Source: Helcococcus kunzii ATCC 51366 (GTDB lineage: Bacteria; Bacillota; Clostridia; Tissierellales; Peptoniphilaceae). Taken from it: DNA of 64,000 nucleotides. This document shows, piece after piece, positions 39,539 through 49,094 of this stretch. Both the position numbers and the translations under genes were made by a program. The notes under the pieces were generated by a model. It made no database searches, had not been told where the DNA came from, and saw nothing but the letters and a program-made list of their open reading frames with translations. Position 1 is the stretch's first letter; the number at the start of each line of letters is the position of its first letter. The stretch lies in the NCBI RefSeq assembly GCF_000245755.1, contig NZ_JH601088.1:1067034-1131033 (forward strand), given 5' to 3'.

Positions 39539-39612
39539 GGCGGCATAGCCAAGTGGTAAGGCACAGGTCTGCAACACCTTCACCACCGGTTCAAATCCGG
39601 TTGCCGCCTCCA
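39539..39612 (+). tRNA. tRNA-Cys (GCA)
   Basis: Cloverleaf with acceptor GGCGGCA/TGCCGCC, anticodon GCA in CTGCAAC, T-loop GGTTCAAATCC and encoded CCA. It is on the plus strand, opposite to its neighbours. Confidence 0.96.
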
Positions 39613-39625
39613 ATATATAGATTAG

Positions 39626-39652
39626 AAACGTGTAGAAATACACGTTTTTTTT
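39626..39652 (+). terminator. Terminator of tRNA-Cys
   Basis: AAACGTGT and ACACGTTT form an 8-bp stem with a 6-nt loop, merging into a run of eight T. Confidence 0.9.
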
Positions 39653-39678
39653 AATGTTTGGACTTAATTTGGTCTTGC

Positions 39679-39896
39679 TTTGATACAAGTTTGATACAAA
39701 TTATTTTTTTTAGTATTTCTCAAAATACTGTGACAAGATTAAATTAGCAAAATTTAATCTTATTAAAATGAGGCTATTGCAATTTCTTTGCAATAGCCTC
39801 TGCTTATACATATTATTCAACACACTTAGGAAATTTTCCTATTGTGTGTTGTGTTTTTATTTTGGATTCAACACAATTAAGGATTTTAAAGAGAAG
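39679..39896. other. Gene-free stretch with tandem 11-mers and consecutive stem-loops
   Basis: Fills the 321-bp gap between tRNA-Cys and rlmB. TTTGATACAA(G/A) occurs twice in tandem (39679, 39690). Stem-loops follow: AGTATTT/AAATACT (39712-39729), AAGATTAAATT/AATTTAATCTT (39735-39761), GAGGCTATTGCAA/TTGCAATAGCCTC (39770-39800), AACACAC...GTGTGTT enclosing AGGAAA/TTTCCT (39819-39850) and CAACAC/GTGTTG. The third could terminate rlmB transcription. No gene is seen. Confidence 0.7.
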
Positions 39897-39933
39897 GTGT
39901 TGTTACCCCGCGTTTCTTAATTATTTTAGCTAC

Positions 39934-40668
39934 TTATTTTCTCCTAGAATTTAATACCCCATAGATTAAAATCGCAGCGGAGGTTGAAGCATTTAGTGAT
40001 TCTGTTTTACCATACATTGGAATTTTGATTAAATCATCACATTTTGTTTTGGTTAGACGTGAGATGCCTTTACCTTCATTTCCTATGACAATACCTACAG
40101 GTCCGGAATAGTCAATTTCTGTGTAAAGTTTATCTGTATGGCCATCTGCCCCGTAAATCCAATAACCATTTTCTTTTAATTCCTCGATAGTATTGTTTAT
40201 ATTTGTTACCATTGCAACTCTCATATATGAAGTTGCTCCTGAGGAAGTTTTATGCACCGTGTGATTTACCTGTGCAGCTCTATGTTTTGGTATAATGACA
40301 CCTGTAGCACCCGCCGCTTCCGCAGTTCTAATAATTGCTCCTAAATTATGCGGGTCTGTTATTTCATCAAGAATGATGATTAATGGATCTCGGTCAGATT
40401 CTTTCCCATAGTTTATAATCTCGTCTAATTGGTAATATTTATAATCCTTTGTTTGAAGATAGACACCTTGATGATTAGAAAAATCTGACATTTTATCTAA
40501 TCTATTTTTATCAATCTGTCTAATTTGAACACCTTTTTTATTAGCTAAATTTATTATTTTATCAATTGTATTATGCTTTAATCCTTTTTGTACATAAAGG
40601 ATTTCTGCACCATTCATATTTTCTAGGTATTCTATTACTGAATTTCTACCTGGTATAAAATCTGACAT
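39934..40668 (-). CDS. rlmB: 23S rRNA (guanosine-2'-O-)-methyltransferase RlmB-type
   Basis: A 244-residue TrmH-family enzyme that methylates the ribose of a guanosine in 23S rRNA. It has the N-terminal L30e-like domain (GRNSVIEYLE), then the SPOUT knot motifs LDEITDPHNLGAIIRTAEAAGATGVIIP, IVIGNEGKGISRL and IPMYGKTESLNASTSAAIL. The RlmB assignment is likely but TrmH paralogues are hard to separate. It follows cysS by ten bases in a gltX-cysS-rlmB operon. Confidence 0.9.
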   Translation of the reverse strand: MSDFIPGRNSVIEYLENMNGAEILYVQKGLKHNTIDKIINLANKKGVQIRQIDKNRLDKMSDFSNHQGVYLQTKDYKYYQLDEIINYGKESDRDPLIIILDEITDPHNLGAIIRTAEAAGATGVIIPKHRAAQVNHTVHKTSSGATSYMRVAMVTNINNTIEELKENGYWIYGADGHTDKLYTEIDYSGPVGIVIGNEGKGISRLTKTKCDDLIKIPMYGKTESLNASTSAAILIYGVLNSRRK

Positions 40669-40678
40669 ATTTTCTCCA

Positions 40679-42070
40679 TTATATTCTTTCCCAAACGACT
40701 CCCGTTGAAGTGTCTTTTAATCTGATTCCTTTTTCTAAAAGTGAATCTCTAATTTCATCAGCTTTCTTAAAATCTTTATTTTTCCTAGCTACTTGTCTTT
40801 CTTCAATTAATTTATTAATTTCATCATCTAAAATTTCTTTATTAAATTTAATTCCAAGAACTTTTAAGAGGTCTTCAAATACTTCTTTTATTTTTTCTAA
40901 TGAATCTCTTGATGAATTTTCATCAAAATTGGTGTTAATGTATTTCGCAAAGTCAAATAATGTAGAAAGTGCATTCGCAGTGTTAAAATCATCATCCATA
41001 GATCTTTCAAATCTTTCTACAAATGTATTTATTTCTTTTTCTATATCCTCTGTAATATGTTCTTCATTAGAAGTGTAATCAATATATCTAGACAAATCTT
41101 CATAAGTATTTTTTAATCTAATATACCCATTTTTGATTGCTTCTAAATTTTCTTTAGAAAAATCTATTTGAGAACGATAATGTCCTGAAAGTAACCACAT
41201 CCTAACTATGATTAAATCAAAATCTTTTTCAATATCATGAATTGTAAAGAAGTTACCTATTGATTTGGACATTTTCGTTTTGTCCACTGTAATCATCGCA
41301 TTATGCATCCAGTAATTGGCAAATGGCTTACCATGTAATGTTTCAGATTGTGCAATCTCATTTTCATGATGTGGAAATTCTAAATCTTCACCACCACCAT
41401 GAATATCAATTGTTTCTCCCAAAACTTCCTTCGCCATTACAGAACATTCAATATGCCAACCTGGTCTACCTTTCCCCCAAGGACTATCCCAAGCAGGCTC
41501 TTTTTCTGTTTTTTGTTTTTTCCAAAGAGCAAAATCCATAGGATTTCTTTTTTCTTTATCAACTTCAACTCTAGAACCATGTTCTAAAGCTTCAATATTC
41601 TTCTTAGAAAGTTTCCCATAATCTTTTGCTTTTGAAACATTGAAATAAACAGTTGAACCAGAATCATATGCGGCATCCATTTCTTGTAAATCAGAAATAA
41701 ATGTAATCATTTCATCTATATAATTTGTTGCTTGCGGTTTAATTATTTTTTCAATATTTACATTAAGATCTTTAGCATTTTGTAAGAATGCTTTAATATA
41801 TGTTTTTGTGATTTGTTGAAAATCCAAATCTTCTTCAAAGGCCCTATTGATTATCTTGTCATCAATATCTGTAAGATTCATTACAAAATCCACATCATAT
41901 CCTTTATATTCTAAATAGTTTCTCACGGTATCAAAAAACACTAAAGGTCTTGCATTTCCAATATGAATGTAGTTATAGACCGTCGGACCACACACATACA
42001 TCTTTACTTTATTTTCTTCAATAGTCTTAAAATCTTCTTTTTGTCTAGTTAATGTATTGTAAATCTTCAT
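40679..42070 (-). CDS. cysS: Cysteinyl-tRNA synthetase
   Basis: A 463-residue class I synthetase. It has the zinc-site Cys in MYVCGPTVYNYIHIGNARP, which includes the HIGH-like motif HIGN. GWHIECSVMAKEVLG, HHENEIAQSE and KMSKSIGNF (KMSKS) follow. Everything expected is present. The gene follows gltX by one base, and tRNA-Cys lies about 1 kb beyond the operon end on the other strand. Confidence 0.98.
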   Translation of the reverse strand: MKIYNTLTRQKEDFKTIEENKVKMYVCGPTVYNYIHIGNARPLVFFDTVRNYLEYKGYDVDFVMNLTDIDDKIINRAFEEDLDFQQITKTYIKAFLQNAKDLNVNIEKIIKPQATNYIDEMITFISDLQEMDAAYDSGSTVYFNVSKAKDYGKLSKKNIEALEHGSRVEVDKEKRNPMDFALWKKQKTEKEPAWDSPWGKGRPGWHIECSVMAKEVLGETIDIHGGGEDLEFPHHENEIAQSETLHGKPFANYWMHNAMITVDKTKMSKSIGNFFTIHDIEKDFDLIIVRMWLLSGHYRSQIDFSKENLEAIKNGYIRLKNTYEDLSRYIDYTSNEEHITEDIEKEINTFVERFERSMDDDFNTANALSTLFDFAKYINTNFDENSSRDSLEKIKEVFEDLLKVLGIKFNKEILDDEINKLIEERQVARKNKDFKKADEIRDSLLEKGIRLKDTSTGVVWERI

Positions 42071-42071
42071 A

Positions 42072-43550
42072 TTAATAATTTTCTAAAACATAGTTAATTC
42101 TATTAATAATACCCTCTTTACCTAATATCATAAATATATGAATCATTTCTGGGCCATGTTCAGAACCTGAAAGTGCAGATCTTACTGGGAAAAATAGAGA
42201 TTTTCCTTTAATACCTGTTTCTTTTTGAATTCTCTTCATAATAGTCTTAGCTAGTTCTTCATTCATCCCTTCATTTTCAACAATTTCTTTTAATTTTGTC
42301 AATACTTTTTTACTATCTTCTGAATTTAAGTTTTCTTTTACATCTTCATAAAATTCTGGTGTGTCGAATTTAGCAAAAATAAAATCTGTTTGTTCGACAA
42401 TTTCAGAAAATTTATTTAATGATTTTTTAAATGTCGCAGAAATTTCGTCCATTTTTTCATCAGAAATATCTTCATTGATATATCCAGCTTCAATTAAATA
42501 AGGTTTAATTTGTTCTGATAATTCTCTATCAATTAATTCTTTTACATAGTGGCTATTTACCCAATCAAGCTTAGCTTCATCAAATACACCGCCAGATTTA
42601 GAAACTCTTTCAAAACTAAATTGTTCGATTAATTCATCATGAGAAAGTATTTCTTGATTTGTTTCTGGAGACCAACCAACTAAAGCAATATAGTTGATTA
42701 ATGCATCTTTTAAATAACCTTTTTTCTTAAAGTCTTCAACTGCAACATCAGCATTCCTCTTAGATAATTTCTTTTTATCTTTTCCAAGAACTGTTGGTAG
42801 ATGCACATAAGTTGGAGCTTCCCATCCAAATGCTTCATATAGATAAACATGCTTTGGTGTAGAAGATACCCATTCATCCCCACGAATTACATGAGTAATT
42901 TTCATATGATGGTCATCAACAACTACAGCAAAATGATATGTTGGGAATCCATCTGATTTAATTAAAACTTGATCATCCATATCATTTGTATTGATACTTA
43001 AATTACCCTTGATAGCATCAGTAAATTGAATGTCTTTATTTGCAGGTAATTTTAATCTAACAACATGTTCTTCACCAGCATCTACTCTTTTTTGAGCTTC
43101 TTCTTTTGAAATACCTCTACATAATCCATCGTAACGAGGCATCTTACCATCAGCTTTTTGTTGTTCTCTTAATTTATCTAATCTTTCTGCACTACAGAAA
43201 CAATAATAAGCCTTATCTTCATCTATTAATTTATGAATATGTTCATCATAAATACCTGCTTTTACTCTATCTGATTGTATATATGGGCCGTATTCACCTT
43301 TTTCAAATGTCTTACCATTTTCATCTAAAAATACACCTTCATCATAGTCTAAGTCTGCCCAATTCAAAACTTCAATTAAATTTTCTAACGCCCCTTCTAC
43401 AAATCTAGTTCTATCAGTATCCTCAATTCTTAAAATGAACTTTCCACCTTGATTTCTTGCGAATAAGTAGTTATATAGGGCTGTTCTTAAACCACCAATA
43501 TGAACATATCCTGTTGGACTAGGTGCAAATCTTACTCTTACTTCTGACAT
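42072..43550 (-). CDS. gltX: Glutamyl-tRNA synthetase
   Basis: A 492-residue class I synthetase with RFAPSPTGYVHIGGLRTALYN-type HIGH motif, IEDTDRTR, GDEWVSSTPKH and KLSKRNADV (KMSKS equivalent). Cys residues in YYCFCSAERLD fit a zinc-binding region. It leads the gltX-cysS-rlmB operon and lies just downstream of cdaR. Confidence 0.97.
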   Translation of the reverse strand: MSEVRVRFAPSPTGYVHIGGLRTALYNYLFARNQGGKFILRIEDTDRTRFVEGALENLIEVLNWADLDYDEGVFLDENGKTFEKGEYGPYIQSDRVKAGIYDEHIHKLIDEDKAYYCFCSAERLDKLREQQKADGKMPRYDGLCRGISKEEAQKRVDAGEEHVVRLKLPANKDIQFTDAIKGNLSINTNDMDDQVLIKSDGFPTYHFAVVVDDHHMKITHVIRGDEWVSSTPKHVYLYEAFGWEAPTYVHLPTVLGKDKKKLSKRNADVAVEDFKKKGYLKDALINYIALVGWSPETNQEILSHDELIEQFSFERVSKSGGVFDEAKLDWVNSHYVKELIDRELSEQIKPYLIEAGYINEDISDEKMDEISATFKKSLNKFSEIVEQTDFIFAKFDTPEFYEDVKENLNSEDSKKVLTKLKEIVENEGMNEELAKTIMKRIQKETGIKGKSLFFPVRSALSGSEHGPEMIHIFMILGKEGIINRINYVLENY

Positions 43551-43568
43551 TTCTCCTCCATTACATAT

Positions 43569-44771
43569 CTACCTTGTCAAAATAATTCTTATAGGTTCGA
43601 TATTTTTTACTTTTACATTTTCCAAATTATTATCTTTCACTTTTACTTCAGGCACAATCGCATGATAGCCCTCAGATTTATTACTTGCATCAACTATTAA
43701 TGATATATCTTTTGCATTTATTTTTTCAAGTTCATTTGCAAATCCGAAGAATGTTATCTTAATCGAATTATTACTAAATTCAGCATTATAAGAACTTGAC
43801 TTCTTCAACTTGAAGTTTTCCTTTGGAACTTCTACAATCTTTTCAGTTTTCTCTTCCACTTCAAAATCCACAAAGAAATCTTGATCTTGATTTACTAAAA
43901 CTATATCACTAGGTAAACTTAAAGTGGCTTCTTTTCTAGTACTTTCCTTTAAGTTAGCAATATTTATCTCTTGAGTTTTAATTTTGCTTATTTGATCAAT
44001 CTTATCTTTTGGTCCTTTAACTTGTACCTTACTCTTATTTAGAATTGAAGAACTTAATCTATAATTTTCGTTTAATTCTCCATTTGTTACTAATTCTAAA
44101 TCTACTTCTTTTTGTTTTGAAATACCTACGCTGATATTAACAAATTGCTGACCATAAGTAATATTATCTATTTGATCACCTTTTTGATTTACAGCAATTA
44201 TTTCACTATTAATTGTTGTATCTTTTTCTAAGTTTTTGAAATCAACATATGTAACTAAATTAGCTATTTTTTCAATATTTGTTCTAGATCCTCTGACAGT
44301 CACTTTTTCTGGAGTAACCGAAGTAGAATCAAGTACATAATTTTCTTGTAAATCTCCTGTAGATTGAACTTTTATCGCAAAATCCTTACTAATTATTTTC
44401 TCAATATTTACATCAATTGAATCTACAGACTCTTGTAAACTCACACCTTCCGGTAAATTATATTGTACTTTTAACTTATGTGTACCCTCTTCCACATTTT
44501 CAAAATCCACACTCGCCCTTACATGAGAAGGTGTGATGCTGATAATTTCATTTCTCTTACCAGACACTGTAATATCAACCGATTTTTGATACCCCTCACT
44601 TACTATCAATCCTTTATTATCTAATGCTGAAGTATTATCTAAGACAATCGGTATTGAACTTAATCTTGTAGAAACAGTTGGGTTTTCATTAGCAATGATA
44701 AATGACCATAGGAATATTGCTACAATAAGTGAAAGCAATTTAATCTTCCAATTTCGCTGAATTATTCTCAT
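43569..44771 (-). CDS. cdaR: YbbR-domain protein CdaR, regulator of CdaA
   Basis: About 400 residues: an N-terminal membrane helix (WKIKLLSLIVAIFLWSFI) followed by four YbbR repeats in the extracytoplasmic part, seen as recurrent beta-rich units with (V)xVxGxxxxI (for example VDITVSGKRNEI, VTVRGSRTNIEKI and VQVKGPKDKIDQI). CdaR modulates the adjacent diadenylate cyclase. I start it at 44771, five bases after AAGGAGGAAG; the earlier ATG overlaps the site. It overlaps the end of cdaA. Confidence 0.92.
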   Translation of the reverse strand: MRIIQRNWKIKLLSLIVAIFLWSFIIANENPTVSTRLSSIPIVLDNTSALDNKGLIVSEGYQKSVDITVSGKRNEIISITPSHVRASVDFENVEEGTHKLKVQYNLPEGVSLQESVDSIDVNIEKIISKDFAIKVQSTGDLQENYVLDSTSVTPEKVTVRGSRTNIEKIANLVTYVDFKNLEKDTTINSEIIAVNQKGDQIDNITYGQQFVNISVGISKQKEVDLELVTNGELNENYRLSSSILNKSKVQVKGPKDKIDQISKIKTQEINIANLKESTRKEATLSLPSDIVLVNQDQDFFVDFEVEEKTEKIVEVPKENFKLKKSSSYNAEFSNNSIKITFFGFANELEKINAKDISLIVDASNKSEGYHAIVPEVKVKDNNLENVKVKNIEPIRIILTR

Positions 44772-45600
44772 CACTTCCTCCTTCCTCATCTGTCACTTTC
44801 TTAAAGATTGAATTATCTGATTCATAAAACAATTTCTTTAAGGTATTTCTAAGTGTCTCACTATCAATATGTCTAGATAATTCTGAATTATATACAGTGG
44901 TAATTACACCTGTTTCTTCAGAAACAACGATAATAAAAGCATCCGATTTTTCACTCATACCTAATGCCGCTCTATGTCTTGTCCCCAATTCTTTAGATAT
45001 TGTATTATTACTGGATAAAGGTAGAAAACATCCTGCAGCGGTTATTTTTTCATCTTTGATAATTAACGCGCCATCATGTAAAGGTGAATTTGGGAAAAAT
45101 ATATTAATTAATAATTCACTTGAAATTTCAGCATCCAATATTGTACCAGTTTCAACAATATCAGCTAAACCTACTTTATTTTCAATCACAATTAAAGCAC
45201 CAATCTTTTGTCTAGATAATGATGCTACGGCATTAACTATTTCATCAGTTTTCCTCTCAAATTGTTGTGGCTTTATCTTACCAAATGGTGTAAACCATCT
45301 ATTTGAACGTCCAAGCTTTTCAAAAGCTCTTCTAAGCTCTGGCTGAAAGACCACAATAATTAACACTAAACCGGCAGTGAATATATTTGAAATCAACCAG
45401 TTTACTGTATACAAGTTTAGAGCAATACTAATTCTCGAAAATATAAGTATGATGAATAATCCTTTCAGTAATTGGGCAGCACGAGTTTCTTTTACTAACA
45501 TAATTACTTTATAAATTAAAAAAGTCATGACTAATATATCGATTATATCTGTTATTTTTAATGTTAAAAACGCTATTTTTAGCTCATTTAAGAATTGCAA
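44740..45600 (-). CDS. cdaA: Diadenylate cyclase CdaA
   Basis: Makes c-di-AMP from two ATP. Three N-terminal membrane helices precede a DAC domain with the catalytic DGALII and GTRHRAALG motifs and the LFINIFFPNSPLH-like segment (LLINIFFPNSPLHDGA). The start is probably the TTG at 45600 (QFLNELKIAFL), after GGTGGTGGAG; another TTG lies six codons upstream. c-di-AMP normally controls potassium uptake, including KtrAB, which is encoded in this window. glmM, a common third gene of the cluster, is not adjacent. Confidence 0.93.
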   Translation of the reverse strand: MQFLNELKIAFLTLKITDIIDILVMTFLIYKVIMLVKETRAAQLLKGLFIILIFSRISIALNLYTVNWLISNIFTAGLVLIIVVFQPELRRAFEKLGRSNRWFTPFGKIKPQQFERKTDEIVNAVASLSRQKIGALIVIENKVGLADIVETGTILDAEISSELLINIFFPNSPLHDGALIIKDEKITAAGCFLPLSSNNTISKELGTRHRAALGMSEKSDAFIIVVSEETGVITTVYNSELSRHIDSETLRNTLKKLFYESDNSIFKKVTDEEGGSDENNSAKLED

Positions 45601-45684
45601 AACTCCACCACCTTTCAAATAAATATTTTATCATATTTCTAGTTAATAAAAAAGGCAGAAATCTGCCTTTTTATAATCAAATAT

Positions 45685-46719
45685 TTATTTTGAAATTGAA
45701 TATAAAACTTTAGTTTGAGCTAACACACGATCAAAACTCCAAGTTTTATTTGTATTATTATATGAATTTACATCATAGATTACTAGTTTATTTTCTTCAT
45801 TATAATCGGTAAGTATAATATAATGTCCACCTGTCTGTGAAAAATCATTATATCCATTAGGCACGACTAAGGCAACTATCACATTTCCATCATCAAGGTT
45901 TTTCTTTATACTATCTTCATTTGACTTTATCTCTTTGCTCTTTAATCCTAATTTTTGAGCCCCAGAGTTAAATAATTCATATTTTCCGCCTTGCTTGTCA
46001 TACCATCCATTTTCAAAAGCAAATTTTGCCATTTCGTAAGGATTTTTGGAAATATCACCAGTTAATCCTGAATAAACCATAGACAGGGATGTTGGTCCAC
46101 ACCCAGATATTGCAATATATTGGTCATCTACTTTTTCATAACCCCATCTCTCATCCCATTGATTTAGATATGGCAGTTTCACTTTTCTATCAAATAATTT
46201 TGAATTTTCAAAATCAATAGAAATATCTTTGCTAATATTTTTTTCTTTAGCCTCTTGATAACGAATCACTGTAGTTTCAGATTCCGGATAAAGCTCGATT
46301 TTTCGTTTCAAAATATCTGGTAATGAAGCAATTTTTTTATCTAAATCTGCTTTTGAAATTTTTTCATTAGCATATTTATTTTCTATCTTGCCTGTTTTAG
46401 CATTATCATCGCCATTGTTTAATACATCTACAGAAATATCTCCTTCTGATTGTGTGTCTTTAACCAGCTCCTTCACTGTATCCTTTTTAATTTCTTTATC
46501 TGACTCTTTATTGCTTTCTTTATTTGATTCATTTACAATTTCTTTATTTGTATCAATCGCATTATCATTTGAAAATATCTTTGAAATGATTATTCTACCA
46601 CCAATAAATACTAATAATATTAAAACAAAAATTCCTATTATTTTAATAGTTACCAATCTATTTTGTTTTCTTTTTTGTAATATTTTTTTTCTTTGTTCTT
46701 CAGTTAATCTTCTACCCAT
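45685..46719 (-). CDS. Membrane-anchored C39-like cysteine peptidase
   Basis: About 344 residues: basic N-terminus, one membrane helix (about 24-48), a Ser/Glu/Lys/Asn-rich stalk (about 55-95), and a C-terminal papain-like domain of the Peptidase_C39_2 type. The domain shows LPYLNQWDERWGY, the nucleophile in SGCGPTSLSMV (Cys207) and the catalytic His in TGGHYIILTDY. It should face the wall. The substrate is unknown. The start ATG at 46719 overlaps the end of the DUF3783 gene. Confidence 0.87.
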   Translation of the reverse strand: MGRRLTEEQRKKILQKRKQNRLVTIKIIGIFVLILLVFIGGRIIISKIFSNDNAIDTNKEIVNESNKESNKESDKEIKKDTVKELVKDTQSEGDISVDVLNNGDDNAKTGKIENKYANEKISKADLDKKIASLPDILKRKIELYPESETTVIRYQEAKEKNISKDISIDFENSKLFDRKVKLPYLNQWDERWGYEKVDDQYIAISGCGPTSLSMVYSGLTGDISKNPYEMAKFAFENGWYDKQGGKYELFNSGAQKLGLKSKEIKSNEDSIKKNLDDGNVIVALVVPNGYNDFSQTGGHYIILTDYNEENKLVIYDVNSYNNTNKTWSFDRVLAQTKVLYSISK

Positions 46720-47296
46720 CAATTTCTCCCAGACTATTGACTTTCATAGCTAGTTTATTATGAATGTTTTTCATTTCATCAAAATCAAATTCTCTAGGAT
46801 TTAAATAATGTTTTGCTTGCTCCATAATGTTTAGCAGTTCTTCGTCATGTGATTCATTATCTACTATTTTTTGAGCCTTTATCATAGCTCTTTTCAAATT
46901 AGTAAACATCATCATAACTACATGTTCTTCTTTATTTTCAGACAATAGTCTTCTTAATTTCCATTTTAAATTTGTTGGTGTTAATATTGCTTTATTTGGG
47001 AAATACAATCCTTTTGATTTTAATTCTCCAATGAAATCATAAAGTCCTTCATTTAGGATATTTACAAACAACAGAAACTCAATATCTACCGGTTTTGTAT
47101 TTTCTACTATACAATTTTCTGTGTTGTCATAAATAATTTCCTCAATTGTGCAATAAGTTTCATTTTCTTTAACTTGCTTAATTGAATATCCAAATTTTTG
47201 ACTTACTTCCTCAATTAAAGATAATTTATTATTATCTATACCATAAACGATAATAATTTTATCTTTAAATTCAATAAAATCACCAAATTTACTCAT
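46712..47296 (-). CDS. DUF3783 domain protein
   Basis: A 194-residue cytoplasmic protein with a signature near the middle, FPNKAILTPTNLKWKLRRLLSENKEEH, matching DUF3783, a small domain of unknown function common in Firmicutes. The N-terminal part (IIIVYGIDNNKLSLIEEV) fits the same family. It is translationally coupled to the C39-like peptidase gene. Confidence 0.75.
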   Translation of the reverse strand: MSKFGDFIEFKDKIIIVYGIDNNKLSLIEEVSQKFGYSIKQVKENETYCTIEEIIYDNTENCIVENTKPVDIEFLLFVNILNEGLYDFIGELKSKGLYFPNKAILTPTNLKWKLRRLLSENKEEHVVMMMFTNLKRAMIKAQKIVDNESHDEELLNIMEQAKHYLNPREFDFDEMKNIHNKLAMKVNSLGEIDG

Positions 47297-47353
47297 CTTA
47301 CTTCCTTTTCTAAAAATAATTAAATTTATTAATCATAAATATATTTAATTATA

Positions 47354-48943
47354 TTACTTAACATATTTTTCAATATATTCGTCATATGTTGTTTTTTCAT
47401 CTCTATATGTTCCATCATCAAATATTTCTACGATTCTATTGGCAATAGAATTTACAAATTGATGGTCATGAGAGGTAAATAATACATTTCCTTTATAGTT
47501 AATTAAGCCATTATTCACAGCTTCAATACTTTCCAAATCTAAGTGATTTGTAGGCTGATCAAGAATAATTAAATTAGATGGTTCTATCATCATTTTTGAG
47601 AACATCATCCTAACTTTTTCTCCCCCAGACAAAACTGAAGAATCCTTATAAACTTCATCTCCAGAGAAAAGCATCTTTCCTAAAAATCCTCTAATAAACG
47701 ATTCTGACTGATCTTTTGAATATTGTCTTAACCAATCCACTAGATTATAATTTCCTTTTTCAAAATACTTAGCATTATCTTTTGGGAAATATTCTCTAGA
47801 AATAGTCTGGCCCCACTTAAATGTCTTTTCTTCATTTTCATCGTTATTTGCAATTAAGTCAAAAAATTTACTAATTGCAATTTCATTACCTATAAAAGCA
47901 ATTTTATCATTTTTCTCTACTCTCATGGATAAATTTTTTATTAATGTATTATCACCTTCAATAATACTTAAATTTTCTATATTTAAGATTTCATTTCCTG
48001 GTTCTCTTGAAAGTGTAAAGCCAACAAATGGATATCTTCTAGTTGAAGGTTGAATGTCATCAAGAGTAATTTTTTCTAATAATTTTTTTCTTGATGTCGC
48101 TTGTTTGGATTTAGATTTATTTGCAGAGAATCTTTGAATAAATTCTTTTAATTCTTTTACTTTTTCTTCTTTTTTCTTATTCTCATCTTTTGCCATTTTC
48201 AAAGCTAATTGAGAAGATTCATACCAAAAATCATAATTACCTGTATACATTCTGATTTTTCCAAAATCTATATCAACCATAACTGTACACACTTCATTTA
48301 AGAAATATCTATCATGGGAAACAACTATAACTATTCCCTCATAATTAATTAAAAACTCTTGTAACCACAGTATCGCTCTTAAATCAATACCATTAGTAGG
48401 TTCGTCAAGTAATAAAACATCCGGTTTACCAAACAATGCTTGAGCAAGTAAAACCTTAATCTTATCTGACTCTTTTAATTCACTCATTTTTTGATAGTGT
48501 TTTGAAACGTCAATACCCAATCCTTGTAGTAAAGTTGAAGCTTCTGACTCAGATTCATATCCACCAAGCTCAGCATACTCTGCTTCAAGTTCTGCTGCTC
48601 TCATGCCATCTTCATCTGAAAAATCTTCTTTCATGTAAATAGCTTCTTTTTCTTTTCCGATTTTGTACATTTCTTCATGTCCCATCAACACAGTGTCTAA
48701 AACTTCATAATCTTCAAACGCATAGTGATCTTGACTTAATTTACTTAATTTTGTACCTTTTTGGAATGTAATATTTCCTTTAGTTGGCTCTTTTTCACCA
48801 GATAGAACTTTTAAGAAGGTCGATTTACCAGCACCATTTGCGCCAATAATGCCATAGCAATTACCTGGCGTAAATATCAAATCAACATCTTCAAATAACT
48901 TTTTATCTGGAAATATTAAACTTAAATCATTAACTGTAATCAT
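47354..48943 (-). CDS. ABC-F protein with degenerate second ATPase site
   Basis: A 529-residue soluble protein with two ABC domains and a linker, ABC-F class, close to the YbiT/YkpA branch by the motif FTSHDHQFV. NBD1 is intact: GANGAGKST and LLDEPTNGIDL, then VVSHDRYF. NBD2 keeps VLSGGEKVR, but its Walker A position reads FIGNEIAISKF, with no GK(S/T), and Walker B has Gln instead of the catalytic Glu in ILDQPTNHLD. NBD2 is therefore unlikely to hydrolyse ATP. The family acts on ribosomes. Confidence 0.9.
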   Translation of the reverse strand: MITVNDLSLIFPDKKLFEDVDLIFTPGNCYGIIGANGAGKSTFLKVLSGEKEPTKGNITFQKGTKLSKLSQDHYAFEDYEVLDTVLMGHEEMYKIGKEKEAIYMKEDFSDEDGMRAAELEAEYAELGGYESESEASTLLQGLGIDVSKHYQKMSELKESDKIKVLLAQALFGKPDVLLLDEPTNGIDLRAILWLQEFLINYEGIVIVVSHDRYFLNEVCTVMVDIDFGKIRMYTGNYDFWYESSQLALKMAKDENKKKEEKVKELKEFIQRFSANKSKSKQATSRKKLLEKITLDDIQPSTRRYPFVGFTLSREPGNEILNIENLSIIEGDNTLIKNLSMRVEKNDKIAFIGNEIAISKFFDLIANNDENEEKTFKWGQTISREYFPKDNAKYFEKGNYNLVDWLRQYSKDQSESFIRGFLGKMLFSGDEVYKDSSVLSGGEKVRMMFSKMMIEPSNLIILDQPTNHLDLESIEAVNNGLINYKGNVLFTSHDHQFVNSIANRIVEIFDDGTYRDEKTTYDEYIEKYVK

Positions 48944-49094
48944 TTATTATCTCCTCATATCATAATAACTCTTTTTTTATATATAATTTGTCACGATAAT
49001 TATATATGTCAAGAAAAAATTAATCAATACTTGAACAATCTATATCTTTACAATATACTTTATATTATAAAAATATAGAAATTATGGGTGAAAT

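Noticed and set aside
39506..39688. A 60-residue minus-strand frame containing ATGFEPVVKVLQTCALP
   Set aside because: It is the reverse complement of the tRNA-Cys gene, a well-known source of false protein calls.
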